A DNA stretch of 64,000 nt from Dysidea avara (taxonomy: Eukaryota > Porifera > Demospongiae > Dictyoceratida > Dysideidae): assembly GCF_963678975.1 (NCBI RefSeq), contig NC_089272.1, positions 39,871,391 through 39,935,390 on the forward strand, in the 5' to 3' direction. Positions 1-10,148 of this stretch are shown piece by piece (the stretch's first letter is position 1; every line of letters begins with the position of its first letter). The notes under the pieces were generated by a model. The model saw nothing but the letters and a program-made list of their open reading frames with translations. It was not told the DNA's origin and ran no database searches. The translations under genes were made by a program, and so were the position numbers.

Positions 1-727
1 TACTAAGTTTGCAAGTTTGTTTTGTTAAATTTCAGCCAAAAAGTGGTGTACTACTGGTTGCAGCTACTCTGACGCCCTTGCATACTAGTAAAAACAAGTC
101 ATGCTTTAAGTTCCCTACTTGATACATCCAAAGATGAACACACTTGAGTCAGCTAATCCCACAATTAGTACTTCATTACTAATGACAACCAACAAGAACC
201 CACAATCGATCCTTAAATTGTGCCTATCTTTCTTGGGGGTACATTTGGTTACCTGCTGGAGGTGCCACCAATAACTTGTACAGCAATGGTAAGCTGCAAG
301 CTTCAATTTGAGAAAGCATTCCGTTCCATCATTCCGTTCTGTTCCTTTCCATTCCATAGAATGCCCAATACAGGATGTATGGGGAAATTTGCCACATCCG
401 GTCAGATTAGGCCATTTTGACGTGCCAAAATTTCTGTGAACAGGACTTCTTTTGGTATCATTGTACTCACATAGAGTTGCTCTACACGTATCAATTCGGA
501 AAGTTACTATACAGACTTGAGGTAGGCGGTACACGATAATTAATTTAATTTTTATGGTTTTTTAATCAAAATGTATTGGACATGCCCGTTTCAGCTGTCA
601 TTTTTGCCATGGACAAAAGTATAGTATAAATGTCTACAAACTTCTTGATATGTATATATATATACACTGTAAATTAGTGTAATTACTAAAATGCACTCAG
701 TCAGCTGTTAAATATGAGTCAAAGTTT
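1..727. other. Gene-free flank with GTTCC-like tract
   Basis: I see no supportable gene here. Positions about 318-361 carry a pyrimidine-rich run of ATTCC/GTTCC pentamers. It resembles, on the other strand, the GGAAT-rich minisatellite inside the MULE-like element near 55.4 and 56.5 kb, so this may be a remnant of the same repeat. Open frames on both strands overlap without codon structure or recognisable domains. Confidence 0.4.
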
Positions 728-1345
728 CTATTTGACACTGCCTGACCTAATTTTGTCACGAATTTGGACTGCTGTGTCTATTTCCTTTAGAATTTCATCC
801 TTTTCCAGCCCAAGGTTGCTCATGCAGTAGGTCACAACTTGAGGGTCAACCTTATCCCAATCGAGTACTCGTTTAACAGCATAATAAGCCAGAACATTTT
901 CTACATCTTGGATCACTCCCTTGCTAGAGAAGTTGTAGCGCCACAAGTAAAAGTCGATCCTCACCAGTGCATTGTTATACCAGACTATCTCATAGTCCTG
1001 TTCTTCAACTTCTCCTGTTGCTCCATTGCCCAAGATGGATTCTGTAGCATCAACAACCACTTTCTTTATACCTTCCAGAATTTTTCCACTGAAGATATCA
1101 CCAATCGCATCAGTTAATTGTTTCTCATTTGTTGAAACATTTAATCTTATCTTCATATATTCTTCCACATCTGTGCCACCATGAATCTTCAGATCATTGT
1201 CAGATCCTGCCAGAATTTCATTTTTCTTTACCTCCAAATGGCTTAAAGCAGCTTTATGAAGAAAAGACAACCTTTCTTCAAGTTCAGCTTTCACCTTCGC
1301 ATTCTCAGATTCAGCTGCATTCCTTATCTGAGAGGCTGACTGACC
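728..1345 (-). CDS. Hypothetical protein with N-myristoylation-type start
   Basis: This single-exon frame of about 205 codons encodes a soluble, mostly helical protein of no family I can name. I chose the methionine at 1345 over the one six codons upstream (1363) because it gives MGQSAS, a classic N-myristoylation signal (Gly2, Ser at position 6 of the Met-numbered peptide). This predicts attachment to the inner face of a membrane. Residues about 9-50 are rich in Glu, Lys, Ala and Leu and could form an amphipathic or coiled helix. A central stretch rich in aromatic residues (WYNNALVRIDFYLWRYNF) looks like a folded core, followed by a charged C-terminal helix. There is no signal peptide or membrane helix. 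The frame has coherent composition, no repeat content and a clean stop, so I think it is a real gene. The start choice is an inference. Confidence 0.6.
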   Translation of the reverse strand, partial: GQSASQIRNAAESENAKVKAELEERLSFLHKAALSHLEVKKNEILAGSDNDLKIHGGTDVEEYMKIRLNVSTNEKQLTDAIGDIFSGKILEGIKKVVVDATESILGNGATGEVEEQDYEIVWYNNALVRIDFYLWRYNFSSKGVIQDVENVLAYYAVKRVLDWDKVDPQVVTYCMSNLGLEKDEILKEIDTAVQIRDKIRSGSVK

Positions 1346-1467
1346 CATGATGATCAACTGCACTGCACCAGCTTAGATTTAATATGTGTAGTACTGTGCA
1401 TCACGTGTACTTTTATAGGACAAATACATGATATATTGTTAGCCAAATATGGCATTAAAGTTGAATG

Positions 1468-1634
1468 GAAATAAGGCATTACTTTTCCTTATTGGGAAAT
1501 AAGGCATTACTTTTCCTTATTGGGAAATAAGGCATTACTTTTCCTTATTGGAAAATAAGGAATTACTTTTCCTTATGGGTAAATAAGGAATTACTTTTCC
1601 TTGTGTGGATACAAGGCATTATTTTCCTTATGGT
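1468..1634. repeat. 28-bp tandem repeat of hairpin-forming units
   Basis: About six copies of a 28-bp unit, the first three almost identical and the last ones diverged. Each unit contains AATAAGG and its reverse complement CCTTATT separated by about ten bases, so every unit can fold into its own short stem-loop. It lies upstream of the minus-strand gene at 728-1345, within about 300 bp of its start codon. Confidence 0.8.
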
Positions 1635-1754
1635 GTTAAGTAAACATGCACAGTCAGCAATTCCTGCTGAAAAATCACTAGATCTGCTATATCGTGAACC
1701 ATCATAGTGGATTCATAATAGGGATCACATTTTTTTCAAAAACTCTAATAGAAC

Positions 1755-2179
1755 TAGAGTTGTACCGATAATCGGATCGGTAATCGGTAGAAGCCGATAA
1801 TTAGCTGTTTTTACCATAATTGGAAATCGGTTGTAATGGGCTGTGGCCAGCAGATTATTAGTCTATTCAGCTTCAGCAGCTGCAGTACCACTGGAGGGCT
1901 AGTGTCAAAGGCTCTGGTATGTACTTGGGTAATTTGTTTATGTTTTGTGGTAACCGCAAAGATAAACAGTGATGGTTCAGGCCCTAGCCCACTTGTCTGA
2001 CTAGCAACTTTGAGTGTATAATTTCACAGAATTGGCTTTACTAGCTCTACTTTTAATGGAATGAGCACAAGTATAATTGTAGAGACCTACAATCGGGTAT
2101 CGGTTAACTATCGGTAAAACAGGGTAAAAATATATCGGATATCGGTTTTCCCTAAAAAGTGGGAATCGGTACAACTCTA
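1755..2179. mobile_element. hAT-like MITE with perfect TIRs and TSD
   Basis: A 425-bp non-autonomous element. Its ends are a perfect 15-bp inverted repeat (TAGAGTTGTACCGAT at the left, its complement at 2165-2179), flanked by a perfect 8-bp duplication AATAGAAC (1747-1754 and 2180-2187). An 8-bp duplication with a YAGNG-type terminus is the hAT signature. Short ATCGG-type repeats cluster just inside both ends, as transposase-binding subterminal repeats do in hAT elements. The open frame inside (2001-2204, minus) is the element's own sequence and not a gene. The duplicated target lies in a copy of the window's dispersed palindromic motif. Confidence 0.9.
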
Positions 2180-2556
2180 AATAGAACGCACACACAAAAA
2201 CCACCTAGAAAAGCATCCTTCAACTCAAAACAAAGCTCAAGTGGTTCTTTGCAATGAGTACAGGTCCACTAGTAAGTATCAAGTGAAAAGGAAACAGTAA
2301 GTATATTTCAGAGTCATTCAGACAAAACTGAAATTTGCTCATTTGTGACCGGATTTCACATAACAAGGCTTCCACACACACAAAATCAAACTTACGATTT
2401 CACCAGAAATGGATTGTTGGTCTAATACACTATCATATTTCACACTGTACTTCCTTCAGCACTGACAAGTCTGGTTTCTGTAGCAGCTTTCTTCCGACCC
2501 TGTCAAAGCCACGAGTGTGAGATTGGCACCATTAAATGACCATGGCTTTGTGATAA

Positions 2557-3286
2557 GGCCACTACAATGAGATAACTTGTTTCTCATCAACTTCTCATAG
2601 AGTAACACATGCGGGCGGGCGGGTTATCTCATTATCTCATTATTGCACAAGCCATAGCATATTTGTACAAAACCAGTATAATAATCCTTTATTTTTAGGC
2701 TATTGGCAGGATGCACACCAAGCACTGGTGCACACTGAGGGTAAAATTCCAAGTGCACATAAACTTCAACTTCAGTAACATAGCATTCAAGTCCTTTGCG
2801 AAAGTTCCACCAGTCTTAGAGTCATGTACCATGCAGCAGCAGACAGCAGCAGTCTTAGCACATGTAGGCTGGTCAGTCTTATCAGGGGGAGGGGCTGTGT
2901 AAGCTTGTGGCAGAAGTAGCAACACTAAAGCTACTGTGTCTCTTAGATATGATGGCCCTGCACATAGGGCATGCAGGTCACGATACCAATGCTAGTGTAT
3001 GGTCTAATGTACACTGTAGCACTCACTGTTGATGCCTTGGTGGTTGTTGATGCTCCAGAAAGCTCTCTAATCAACACAGAAGTAAAAAAAACACTCATAA
3101 ATGGTGTCTGTATCTCAATGGGATTGCAGTTTTTCATGGAAATAGTGCTTTTCTACGTGATAAACCCACTACCACAACACTCAAAAAAGCCATGCTGCCA
3201 TCTCGTGCATTAATGAGTGTGCATGGGCAAAAGAAAATTTAGGTGCGGGCGGTTGATGAGAAACAAGTAATCTCATTGTAGTGGCC
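2557..3286. mobile_element. Harbinger-like non-autonomous element
   Basis: A 730-bp element with an imperfect inverted repeat of about 35 bp beginning GGCCACTACAATGAGAT at both ends (one mismatch), flanked by the 3-bp duplication TAA (2554-2556 and 3287-3289). A TWA target and a GGCC-type terminus fit the PIF/Harbinger superfamily. Open frames inside (2971-3213 plus; 2695-2925 and 2943-3137 minus) match no transposase or DNA-binding domain that I can recognise, so the element is probably not self-sufficient. Confidence 0.8.
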
Positions 3287-3456
3287 TAATGGTGTGTAGT
3301 GAGCTGGGACTTCACAGAGAGCTCGCCAATAGTGTTCTCAGTCAATTTGGAGTAATTTGAGGGCCATGGAGGGCCATGGAGAGCCCAAACTTAATGGCCT
3401 CTGGATTCCAATCGTCTTCTTACTTCATTTTATACCCGTATATTAAGACCACCGTC

Positions 3457-3562
3457 CACCCCCACCCTCCCACCCTATTACTACCCCCACCCTCCCACCC
3501 TATTACTACCCCCACCCTCCCACCCTATTACTACCCCCACTCTCCCACCCTATTACTACCAC
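3457..3562. repeat. 25-bp minisatellite, C-rich
   Basis: About four tandem copies of a 25-bp unit of the form CCCCCACCCTCCCACCCTAT plus TACTA. The plus strand is extremely cytosine-rich, so the minus strand carries runs of guanines that could form quadruplexes. Confidence 0.85.
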
Positions 3563-4001
3563 CTGTGATATTATTACCCGCTCGAAAAAAGCTGCTCAAA
3601 ACAGGGCAAATTTTGGGTATCAGAAATGTATACACCCACTCAGTGATAGCTAGTGAACAGATGAACAATTGGTGCAAATTTTGTTTGCACAGCTGTAGGC
3701 ACTGGGAAGTTATTACACAATGATTCCTTAAAATCGCCATATCTCCTAACAAAGCTTTGTGCGTCGAAGCCTTGTTTTGTCAAATTCAGTCACATTTGTT
3801 CGTATTATTATTATTCATTTAAAGGTACAGTAGTAACAGTACAATAACTGGTTAAAGAAATCCATACCTTAGCCTAGGGCATTGGAATACAATTACTTAA
3901 ACGAAAAAAACTAAATGTGTAAATTATTTATTATTATTGAATATGTCACAGGAACATGCAATGTACATGAACTGGTGTTTGAAATGTCTCAGCTCGGGAT
4001 G

Positions 4002-4217
4002 CTACCCGCATCCTGAGAGCTGCAGAACCTTCCGCAGAGTGGTAGCTGTTCCTAACAACGCAGTCTTTTGCAAGAGATAAACATTTAGTGAGCTTATATC
4101 TAAAAGTTCCAAGAAATATTTAAGCTGCGTGGTGACAGATCCAAGTGCACCAATTACTATATTAAGCTGCTTTGCCATGGGGTGCAGTTTGTGCCCACCC
4201 ACCCTGTTTCTGGTCAC
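4002..4217 (-). pseudogene. Non-LTR retrotransposon reverse transcriptase C-terminal fragment
   Basis: The minus-strand frame contains the motif NIVIGALGSVTTQLKYFL followed by LLQKTALLGTATTLRKVLQL. This matches the short conserved tail found after the reverse transcriptase of many invertebrate non-LTR elements (IVIGALG followed by QKTALLGTARILRKVLE). Nothing of the catalytic domain remains upstream in the same frame, so it is a 5'-truncated copy. The AT-rich tract at about 3790-3990 with ATTATT runs would be its 3' untranslated region and tail. The family assignment comes from memory of the motif and is moderately secure. Confidence 0.55.
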
Positions 4218-4777
4218 AAATAGGATGCTGAGTGAAAATTCACATGGTATACTATTTACTCTTGTAGTCTTAGCATCTGACTTCCAGTGTTACCCTGATG
4301 TGTGCAAGTACTGTACCATAAACACATCATGTACATAATACCTTATGAGAGCTACTGATGTGCATAGTAATATAATGATGCAGGATGTTGTTCTATGCAG
4401 AATATAGAGTTGCTATAGATATGCAGCATGTATTATAACATAATTAATGAACTGAAAATTCAAAGGCATCCCTGTGTAACTATTCCATTTTGTTTCTACA
4501 TATGAGGATTCTAGGAGAGTAATTGATGGAGCGTTTGTGGGTAAAAATACATTATCAGTCAAATTAAATTTTAATCTGACTCAGCCTTTTGTACTTAATT
4601 TTTGTAAGTACAGTAACTTCCCTTTTTGGTTTTGTAATAAATTCCTTTGAGTCTGTTTTCATGTGTACTTTATGCTCTGTACCTATGGTTTTATGGCTTC
4701 ATATGTGTATAAAAACTGTTGTACTTTCTCAGTCTATGTATGTGCTACTGATATTATATATTATTAAGACTTAGAAA

Positions 4778-5114
4778 CATAGGCGGCGGAAAGGGGGGGG
4801 CTAGGGGGCTTAGCCCCCACTCAGAATGATATCACACCGAAATTATCTTTCTTGGAGTGGGGCTGAAAACCGTGATAAAGATCGAGATACTCTAATAGAG
4901 CAGTCACTCTAATAAAGTAATCAGTGTGTAGCGAGCTATGTAAGAATTTTTATGTAGTTTATCAGCTAGAAATGGTAGCTGGTGAGGTGGAAAGCTCTTG
5001 TCAGTTGGTTGTGACCTTTTTTTTTTTTTTTTTTTGGTTTCACCTTACCAAACTATAGAAATAAGTCTGGGTCAGCCCAGCCCCCCCTCATATCAACTAC
5101 TTCCTCCGCCGCTG
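4778..5114. mobile_element. hAT-like MITE, GGCGGAT type, 8-bp TSD
   Basis: A 337-bp element bounded by CATAGGCGGCGGAA and the complement of CAGCGGCGGAGGAA, flanked by a perfect 8-bp duplication CTTAGAAA (4770-4777 and 5115-5122). It contains G-runs and C-runs just inside the ends, a poly-T tract (about 5019-5035) and two abutting copies of the dispersed palindromic motif at 4880-4921. A relative lies at 33172-33488 in the opposite orientation. Confidence 0.85.
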
Positions 5115-5180
5115 CTTAGAAAGCTTTAACTATAATTAGCTGGAAGTGAGGCTGCATTTTAGAATTAGAATTGTGACTCA

Positions 5181-6173
5181 GTGCTGTTGGCAATAATGCA
5201 GTTGGTTTGGTGCATTGTAACAGTGATCCTCACCATGGATCTAGCAGTGACCGCTGACGAGTGTTTCCAATATCATTTCAAAACACCCTTCTACCCTGGT
5301 AAGCCTAGATCTTATGAAGACATCTATAACAGGAATCCTGAAAGTCACAGTTGGTCAGGATATTACTGGATCACTGATGGCCCAACTAAGGTCTACTGTG
5401 GAATGACATATACTGGATCATCTTATGAAGACATCTATGAAAATAATCCTGAAACTGGTGATAAATCAGGATACTATCGCATTAATGATGCTCAATGGAC
5501 ATATTGTAACATGATATCTATAGCTGCTGGCATTATTCCAACATGTGCAGGTGTTGATGGAGAATGGAAGAAAATTGTTTCCTTAAACTTTGGTGCAGGT
5601 GATAATTGTCCAGATGGATGGACAAAGACTGGAAGTTTCTGCCGTGCATCAAGCGTCAATCAACGAACTGATGGAAGTCATGCTTGCAACAGTATTAACT
5701 TTAGCACAAATGGGATTAGGTACCAGAGTGTGTGTGGTAAAGCATTAGGGTATCGAACTGGACAGGCTTTAGGGTTCTACAAGCTTGTAACTTCAGTGGA
5801 TAGAAGTTATGTTACTGGCTTGTCCATCACTCATGGCAGTCCTACTCAGCATATTTGGACCTATGCTAGTGGTTGGTTTGATGATAGTCACTCTGTGTAT
5901 GGCTCGCAATACAACTGTCCTTGTGCTCAAGGTGATGGCACTGCTCCTCCTTCCTTTGTTACAGATAATTATAACTGTGAAGCAGGCCCTGACGTATTGT
6001 GGGATGGATTAGGGTGCACTGCAGGTAGCTGCTGTGATAATACTAACCAACCATGGTTCCACCGTCAACTAAATGAAACCAGTGCTGATGACATAAGAGT
6101 GAAGTTGTGTACTTTCTGGCAGTCATCCCAGGGAACTACCTTGATCAGTGAACTTGAACTTTATGTGCAATAG
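5181..6173 (+). CDS. Secreted fibrinogen-like N-terminal repeat protein
   Basis: A single-exon gene of 330 codons. Residues 1-26 form a signal peptide (hydrophobic core LVWCIVTVILTM, likely cut after AVTA); a second methionine at residue 6 would serve equally well. Residues about 44-75 and 82-111 are two copies of a short unit, SYEDIY..NPE...SGYY.I.D...YC.M. It resembles the start of fibrinogen-type domains (SC.EI...P...GYY.I......VYCDM). The region from CPDGW (143) to the C-terminus is cysteine-rich. It contains YQSVCGKALGYRTG, HIWTYASG, NCPCAQ, the block DVLWDGLGCTAGSCC (271-285) and PWFHRQL...ADDIRVKLC, and ends ISELELYV. I know this arrangement from secreted cnidarian and sponge proteins without a named function. 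It is probably an extracellular recognition or matrix protein. No truncation is seen. Confidence 0.85.
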   Translation: MLLAIMQLVWCIVTVILTMDLAVTADECFQYHFKTPFYPGKPRSYEDIYNRNPESHSWSGYYWITDGPTKVYCGMTYTGSSYEDIYENNPETGDKSGYYRINDAQWTYCNMISIAAGIIPTCAGVDGEWKKIVSLNFGAGDNCPDGWTKTGSFCRASSVNQRTDGSHACNSINFSTNGIRYQSVCGKALGYRTGQALGFYKLVTSVDRSYVTGLSITHGSPTQHIWTYASGWFDDSHSVYGSQYNCPCAQGDGTAPPSFVTDNYNCEAGPDVLWDGLGCTAGSCCDNTNQPWFHRQLNETSADDIRVKLCTFWQSSQGTTLISELELYVQ

Positions 6174-6304
6174 TATATATGCTGTAACTATCTGTACATG
6201 TGTGCACATATTTCTATAAACTTTGCAAATATAAATGCTTGGCATTGCTTGCATTATCAAGTTAGCCAATTGTACATTTTTATATATCGAATTAAATTTT
6301 AAAC

Positions 6305-6342
6305 ATCAAGACACATGATATATAGTGTGTTGTGCAGCCAAG
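6305..6342 (-). mobile_element. Detached hairpin terminus of the composite element
   Basis: On the minus strand this reads CTTGGCTGCACAACACAC, a short AT spacer, then TGTGTCTTGAT. This is the same order as the hairpin ends of the composite element at 13.9 and 40.3 kb (CTTGGGCCGCACGACACAC, loop, GTGTGTCTTGAT). The stem survives with an enlarged loop. It is a solo end, with no other part of the element nearby. Confidence 0.55.
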
Positions 6343-6451
6343 AATGTACACTATAAATTAAATGTATATATTTATTGTACATTATTGTACTGGAACTGTG
6401 ATGTTTCAGCTCCCTGGAATGCTATCAGCAACAAGCTTAAGCCAGTTACAA

Positions 6452-6502
6452 CTCAATCAATCGACCAATCAATCAATCAATCAATCAATCATTCATTCAT
6501 TC
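6452..6502. repeat. (CAAT)n / (CATT)n microsatellite
   Basis: A run of CAAT units passing into CATT units, immediately downstream of the secreted-protein gene. Frames over it (6325-6567, 6362-6553) are low-complexity artefacts. Confidence 0.9.
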
Positions 6503-7009
6503 TGTCTCATCTTCAGAATAAATATTCATCCCGTGAAGTGTTTATATCACTAAAGCAGAGAACATAACACAGTTTCAGAAATTTGCTGATTTTTGAGAAT
6601 TTCTGGCAAGAAATGGAAGTATATCTATATCCTCCTAGGGGGGCTATAATTTTTATTACCTCCATTTCTAATTCCTGATAGGACCAGCCTATTATGGCAG
6701 CATAATGTGAAGCATAATAGATGCCAGAAAGCATCGAGCACAATGCTAGTATAATAGGCTGAATAATTTCAATTTTCTAACAAACTTGATGCGCATATGC
6801 ATGCATTTCAGTTGCTCAATATACCTCTGTACCTCTGTATTGCTCAATATACTCCATTACAACAGTGATTCATTCTAATGAAGCAACCAAGCACCTTTCT
6901 CAGACTTATTTAATTGAAGTGAACAAACCAATTTTGCAAATTTTGTAACCTTATAGCAACTGTAACTGCCATTACTGGGTTTTAAAGCATTTCAGAGTAA
7001 TAAATGTTA

Positions 7010-7985
7010 ATCCTTGCCTCCTTGGCATTGTCTTGGATTCATGTCAATAACTAACTAAAGATATTCTACCCCTGCTTGGTGCTATCTAAATACTTCCTTG
7101 CCTGAGAGATTGAAACTACAGTAACAGTAATCTACTGTACCTGAGTATAATTAGAAATGCCTATTCCAAGTTTATCTCTTTGCCATGTGGTATATATACA
7201 GTTCAATACAGGACTGGACATCTATACAACCTGTAATTTTACAATAGGAAATTAAGAGACACATCTTACCTATAATAATTACCAGTCACTGCATGGTTAA
7301 AATGAAGTAAAACACACTTGTACACTACCTTGATGTTTGCTACAGTTACAATTTAGTGATCAGTAATGAATATATAACTGTTGATGCCAACCAACCAACC
7401 CTATTAATCTACAGTTTATGGACTACAATCATAATAGCTAATAGTTTTTCATGATCACCTTTATAGTGGACCAAAAGTGTCACAGAAATAATCAAGATTG
7501 AAACTCTAATAAAGTAGTCGATTCAGTGGTCAACTATATACTCAATGTAGTATGTATGCGTTGAGCTGGTTCTTCAATAACTCATGGATGAAATTTCACA
7601 CAATCTTGAAATTTGGCTCATTTGTAGTACTGTTTGATCGGCAAAAATATTTCAAAATTATTTCATCAAATTCATGACACAATATTTACAGCCTATCAAA
7701 ATTTTCACCAAACATTTTCTATGGGGAAGCCATAAACATACAGTGTCTATTGCAGCCTCTTCCGAAACTTGTAATGGAGCTAAACCATAAGTGTCTGTTG
7801 ATGACACTTTTACTCTCACCACTAATCATCTGGTTGGCTGAATCGTTAGTATTCTTCAGAAAAAAATCCAATTTTATTTTAGGCTGTTTTTCAGGATCCA
7901 GTTCAACTTGTACGTACTGAAGAAAAGTTGTTTGATAACTACAAAAAGAACAATTGCAATAATACAATTCCTCTGAACGTTAACT
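7010..7985. repeat. Dispersed repeat family R, copy 1
   Basis: The part at 7380-7900 recurs in the same orientation at about 20990-21500 with small differences. The part at 7100-7370 recurs inverted at about 10965-11240. A short block around 7021-7100 recurs directly at about 11315-11385. The family therefore exists as rearranged segments. No coding capacity is seen. The 7719-7967 minus frame is conserved only because the repeat is. Confidence 0.75.
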
Positions 7986-9409
7986 GACCTGAAATTCATG
8001 ACACCTGTATCTTTGTTCTTGCATGGTCTCAACTTACATATGTACCATGATCACATTCAACTGCTAGTGGATAAACCAGTAGGACCAGATGGCCTGCAAA
8101 AAACCAACAAGCAGGTGTTAAATACAATACACCTAAAGCCTGGAATATGAAAAATATTATATAAGCATTATTCCACACTGATATAGTAATAGATTATAGG
8201 ATGTTGTGGAACTTGCCTAAACGTGTAAACTTGAACAAGAGGACAACTGCATAATCTGGACACTTGGAATTGTCCAATACCTGATGAACAAGTTAGTACT
8301 AATGACATTCACTTCAACATTTTATCCCAGCTGGGTGAATCTCTTGTAACTGAGTAAAAAGGTGTTTATTTTCCACCTGCAACCAAAGTTCTATATTATT
8401 TCGATCTGTGGTTAAGTGTACATAAACTGACCAGGAAAATCAGTATGCCATAGCCGGGGTATGGAAATGGTTCCTTTCCTTCTGTTGTGACATTACTTAC
8501 AGCTGACTGGTAAATGATCATCGATGTCCCCGTGGACCCCAACAATGAGTATATCAATAACTTCATAAGTTGGAATGAATTTCCTTTCAACATGTGGTGG
8601 AATGAATTTCCTTTCAGCATCTGGTGGACAGGTCCATAAACCCTATCGCACAAACACGGTGAATCAGTGTGTGGCGATGTGACACGTTACACAAACTTCA
8701 CTCCTCGTTTCGTTAGCATTCAAGACCGGCATATATCATAGAGTACCTCGATCAGTATTCTTGACTCTTACTTCTTCAAGCGTTGCTCAAGCGATGTAGT
8801 TTCTCACGAGGGACTCGAGTTTCTCATTAAAGTCGAGCCGATTAAAGTACGCCTCACCATCTAGTTACATTCTTAAACCATTCAATTTAAAACCACGTAT
8901 CAACGAGTATCCGCTTAAGGTAATTAGGGACTTTCCACGAGATTTCCCCTAAATAGATCACGTGTTAGTTGTCAATCCGGTGGATTCTGGTGGTATACAT
9001 GGTTCAACAATGCGGTAAGTGTACATATGCTGTCAATAATTGTTTGTGCACTGCTAAACTAAGTTATTTTTGTGTGGTAAGTATGCTTGAGGAAGGGTCT
9101 GGGGGACAACACTAATGTTTTGACAGCAGTTGATGATGGCCAGGCAAAGAACTGCGAGAAGAACTACTGTGATAGTGTGATAGTAGGGAAAAATTCCCAC
9201 CCCTATAGCTCTGCCTAGGGGCATTATCTACAGCTACTGTATTATGTTGCCGATATGTACATCTGGGCCAAGAATAAAGGTGAAAGTGGTAGTAAGGCTC
9301 AATCCTATTATTCTGCTGAACAGGCAAGGGAGTCTGGGCATGCTCCCTCAGGAAAGTATAAGTACTACAACTTTTTTGTTTTAATTGCTTCATCAAGTAT
9401 AAAATTTTC
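7986..9409. other. No gene recognised
   Basis: About 1.4 kb without a supportable gene. Short frames at 8396-8653 and 9112-9396 (minus) have no recognisable domain. A short direct repeat (AATGAATTTCCTTTC) occurs twice at 8573-8615. Confidence 0.4.
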
Positions 9410-9775
9410 AGTCAAAAGGTGATGATCGAGGCTCTGGTCTTATGCACTGGTTGGAGTGGTTGTATCGATACTGCACTGTGGCAACCTTGAGGGGTTAGTG
9501 CTGGCATTATCCTTGGCAATACTATTCCATCTCCCTGAGTCTTGATGATTGAGTCCTCCATTCCTTTCTCTGCTGCTCCAATCCTGAAGCTGTGACCACA
9601 GTCAAAAGGTGACGATCGAGGCTCTGGTCTTGCATCTATACTGTACTGCAACACCCTTGAGGGGTTAGTACCGGCATTGTCCATCGCAATACTGTTCCAT
9701 CTCCCATATACAAGTCTTGATGGTTGAGTCCTCTATTCCTTTCTCTGCTGCTCTAATCCTGAAGTTGTGACCAAA
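9410..9775 (-). pseudogene. Tandem-duplicated DIRS-type tyrosine recombinase remnant
   Basis: Two head-to-tail copies of a segment of about 180 bp (9410-9599 and 9600-9775). On the minus strand each encodes a version of GHSFRIGAAEKGMEDSIIKT. The second copy continues in a shifted frame with GRWNSIA. This matches the C-terminal active-site box of the tyrosine recombinases carried by DIRS/Ngaro-type retroelements (H-S-F-R-IGAA...G..D..I..LGRW), including the catalytic His and Arg. Frameshifts and a stop make both copies dead. Only this box is duplicated, and no other DIRS gene is nearby. Confidence 0.6.
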
Positions 9776-10148
9776 ATAATAAAAAATGGTTATAACATGA
9801 TAAATGATTATGGTGATAACAATTACAAATGTATTTATAGCTGTGTAGCAACTGTAAACTAATTAGTCACTTGCAAGTTTAATTAGGTGTCTGAAGCATT
9901 TAACATGCACAGATATGAGATATATTCGTCACACGCAGGCAGTAAGGATAGATTTACTCTAATAGAACAGTCATGCTACACCGTAAATTCATACTTCCGA
10001 ATTTACGGTGTTATGAAACAATCATTATTATGTATGGATTTTACTGACTCTCCAAGATAATATTCTGCATTAATGTTAATTGCTCATTTCCAAAAAAATT
10101 ACCTTTTAAACCAAATGTAGAGTCTATCACTGACAAAAATGAGTGATA
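9776..10148. other. No gene recognised
   Basis: AT-rich sequence with one copy of the dispersed palindromic motif (9951-9974). A short self-complementary patch around 9980-10012 contains ACCGTAAATTC and GAATTTACGGT. No open frame of substance. Confidence 0.4.

Noticed and set aside
115..534. 139-codon minus-strand frame
   Set aside because: No domain, no consistent composition, and it overlaps an open frame on the other strand across an ATTCC-rich tract. Probably non-coding.
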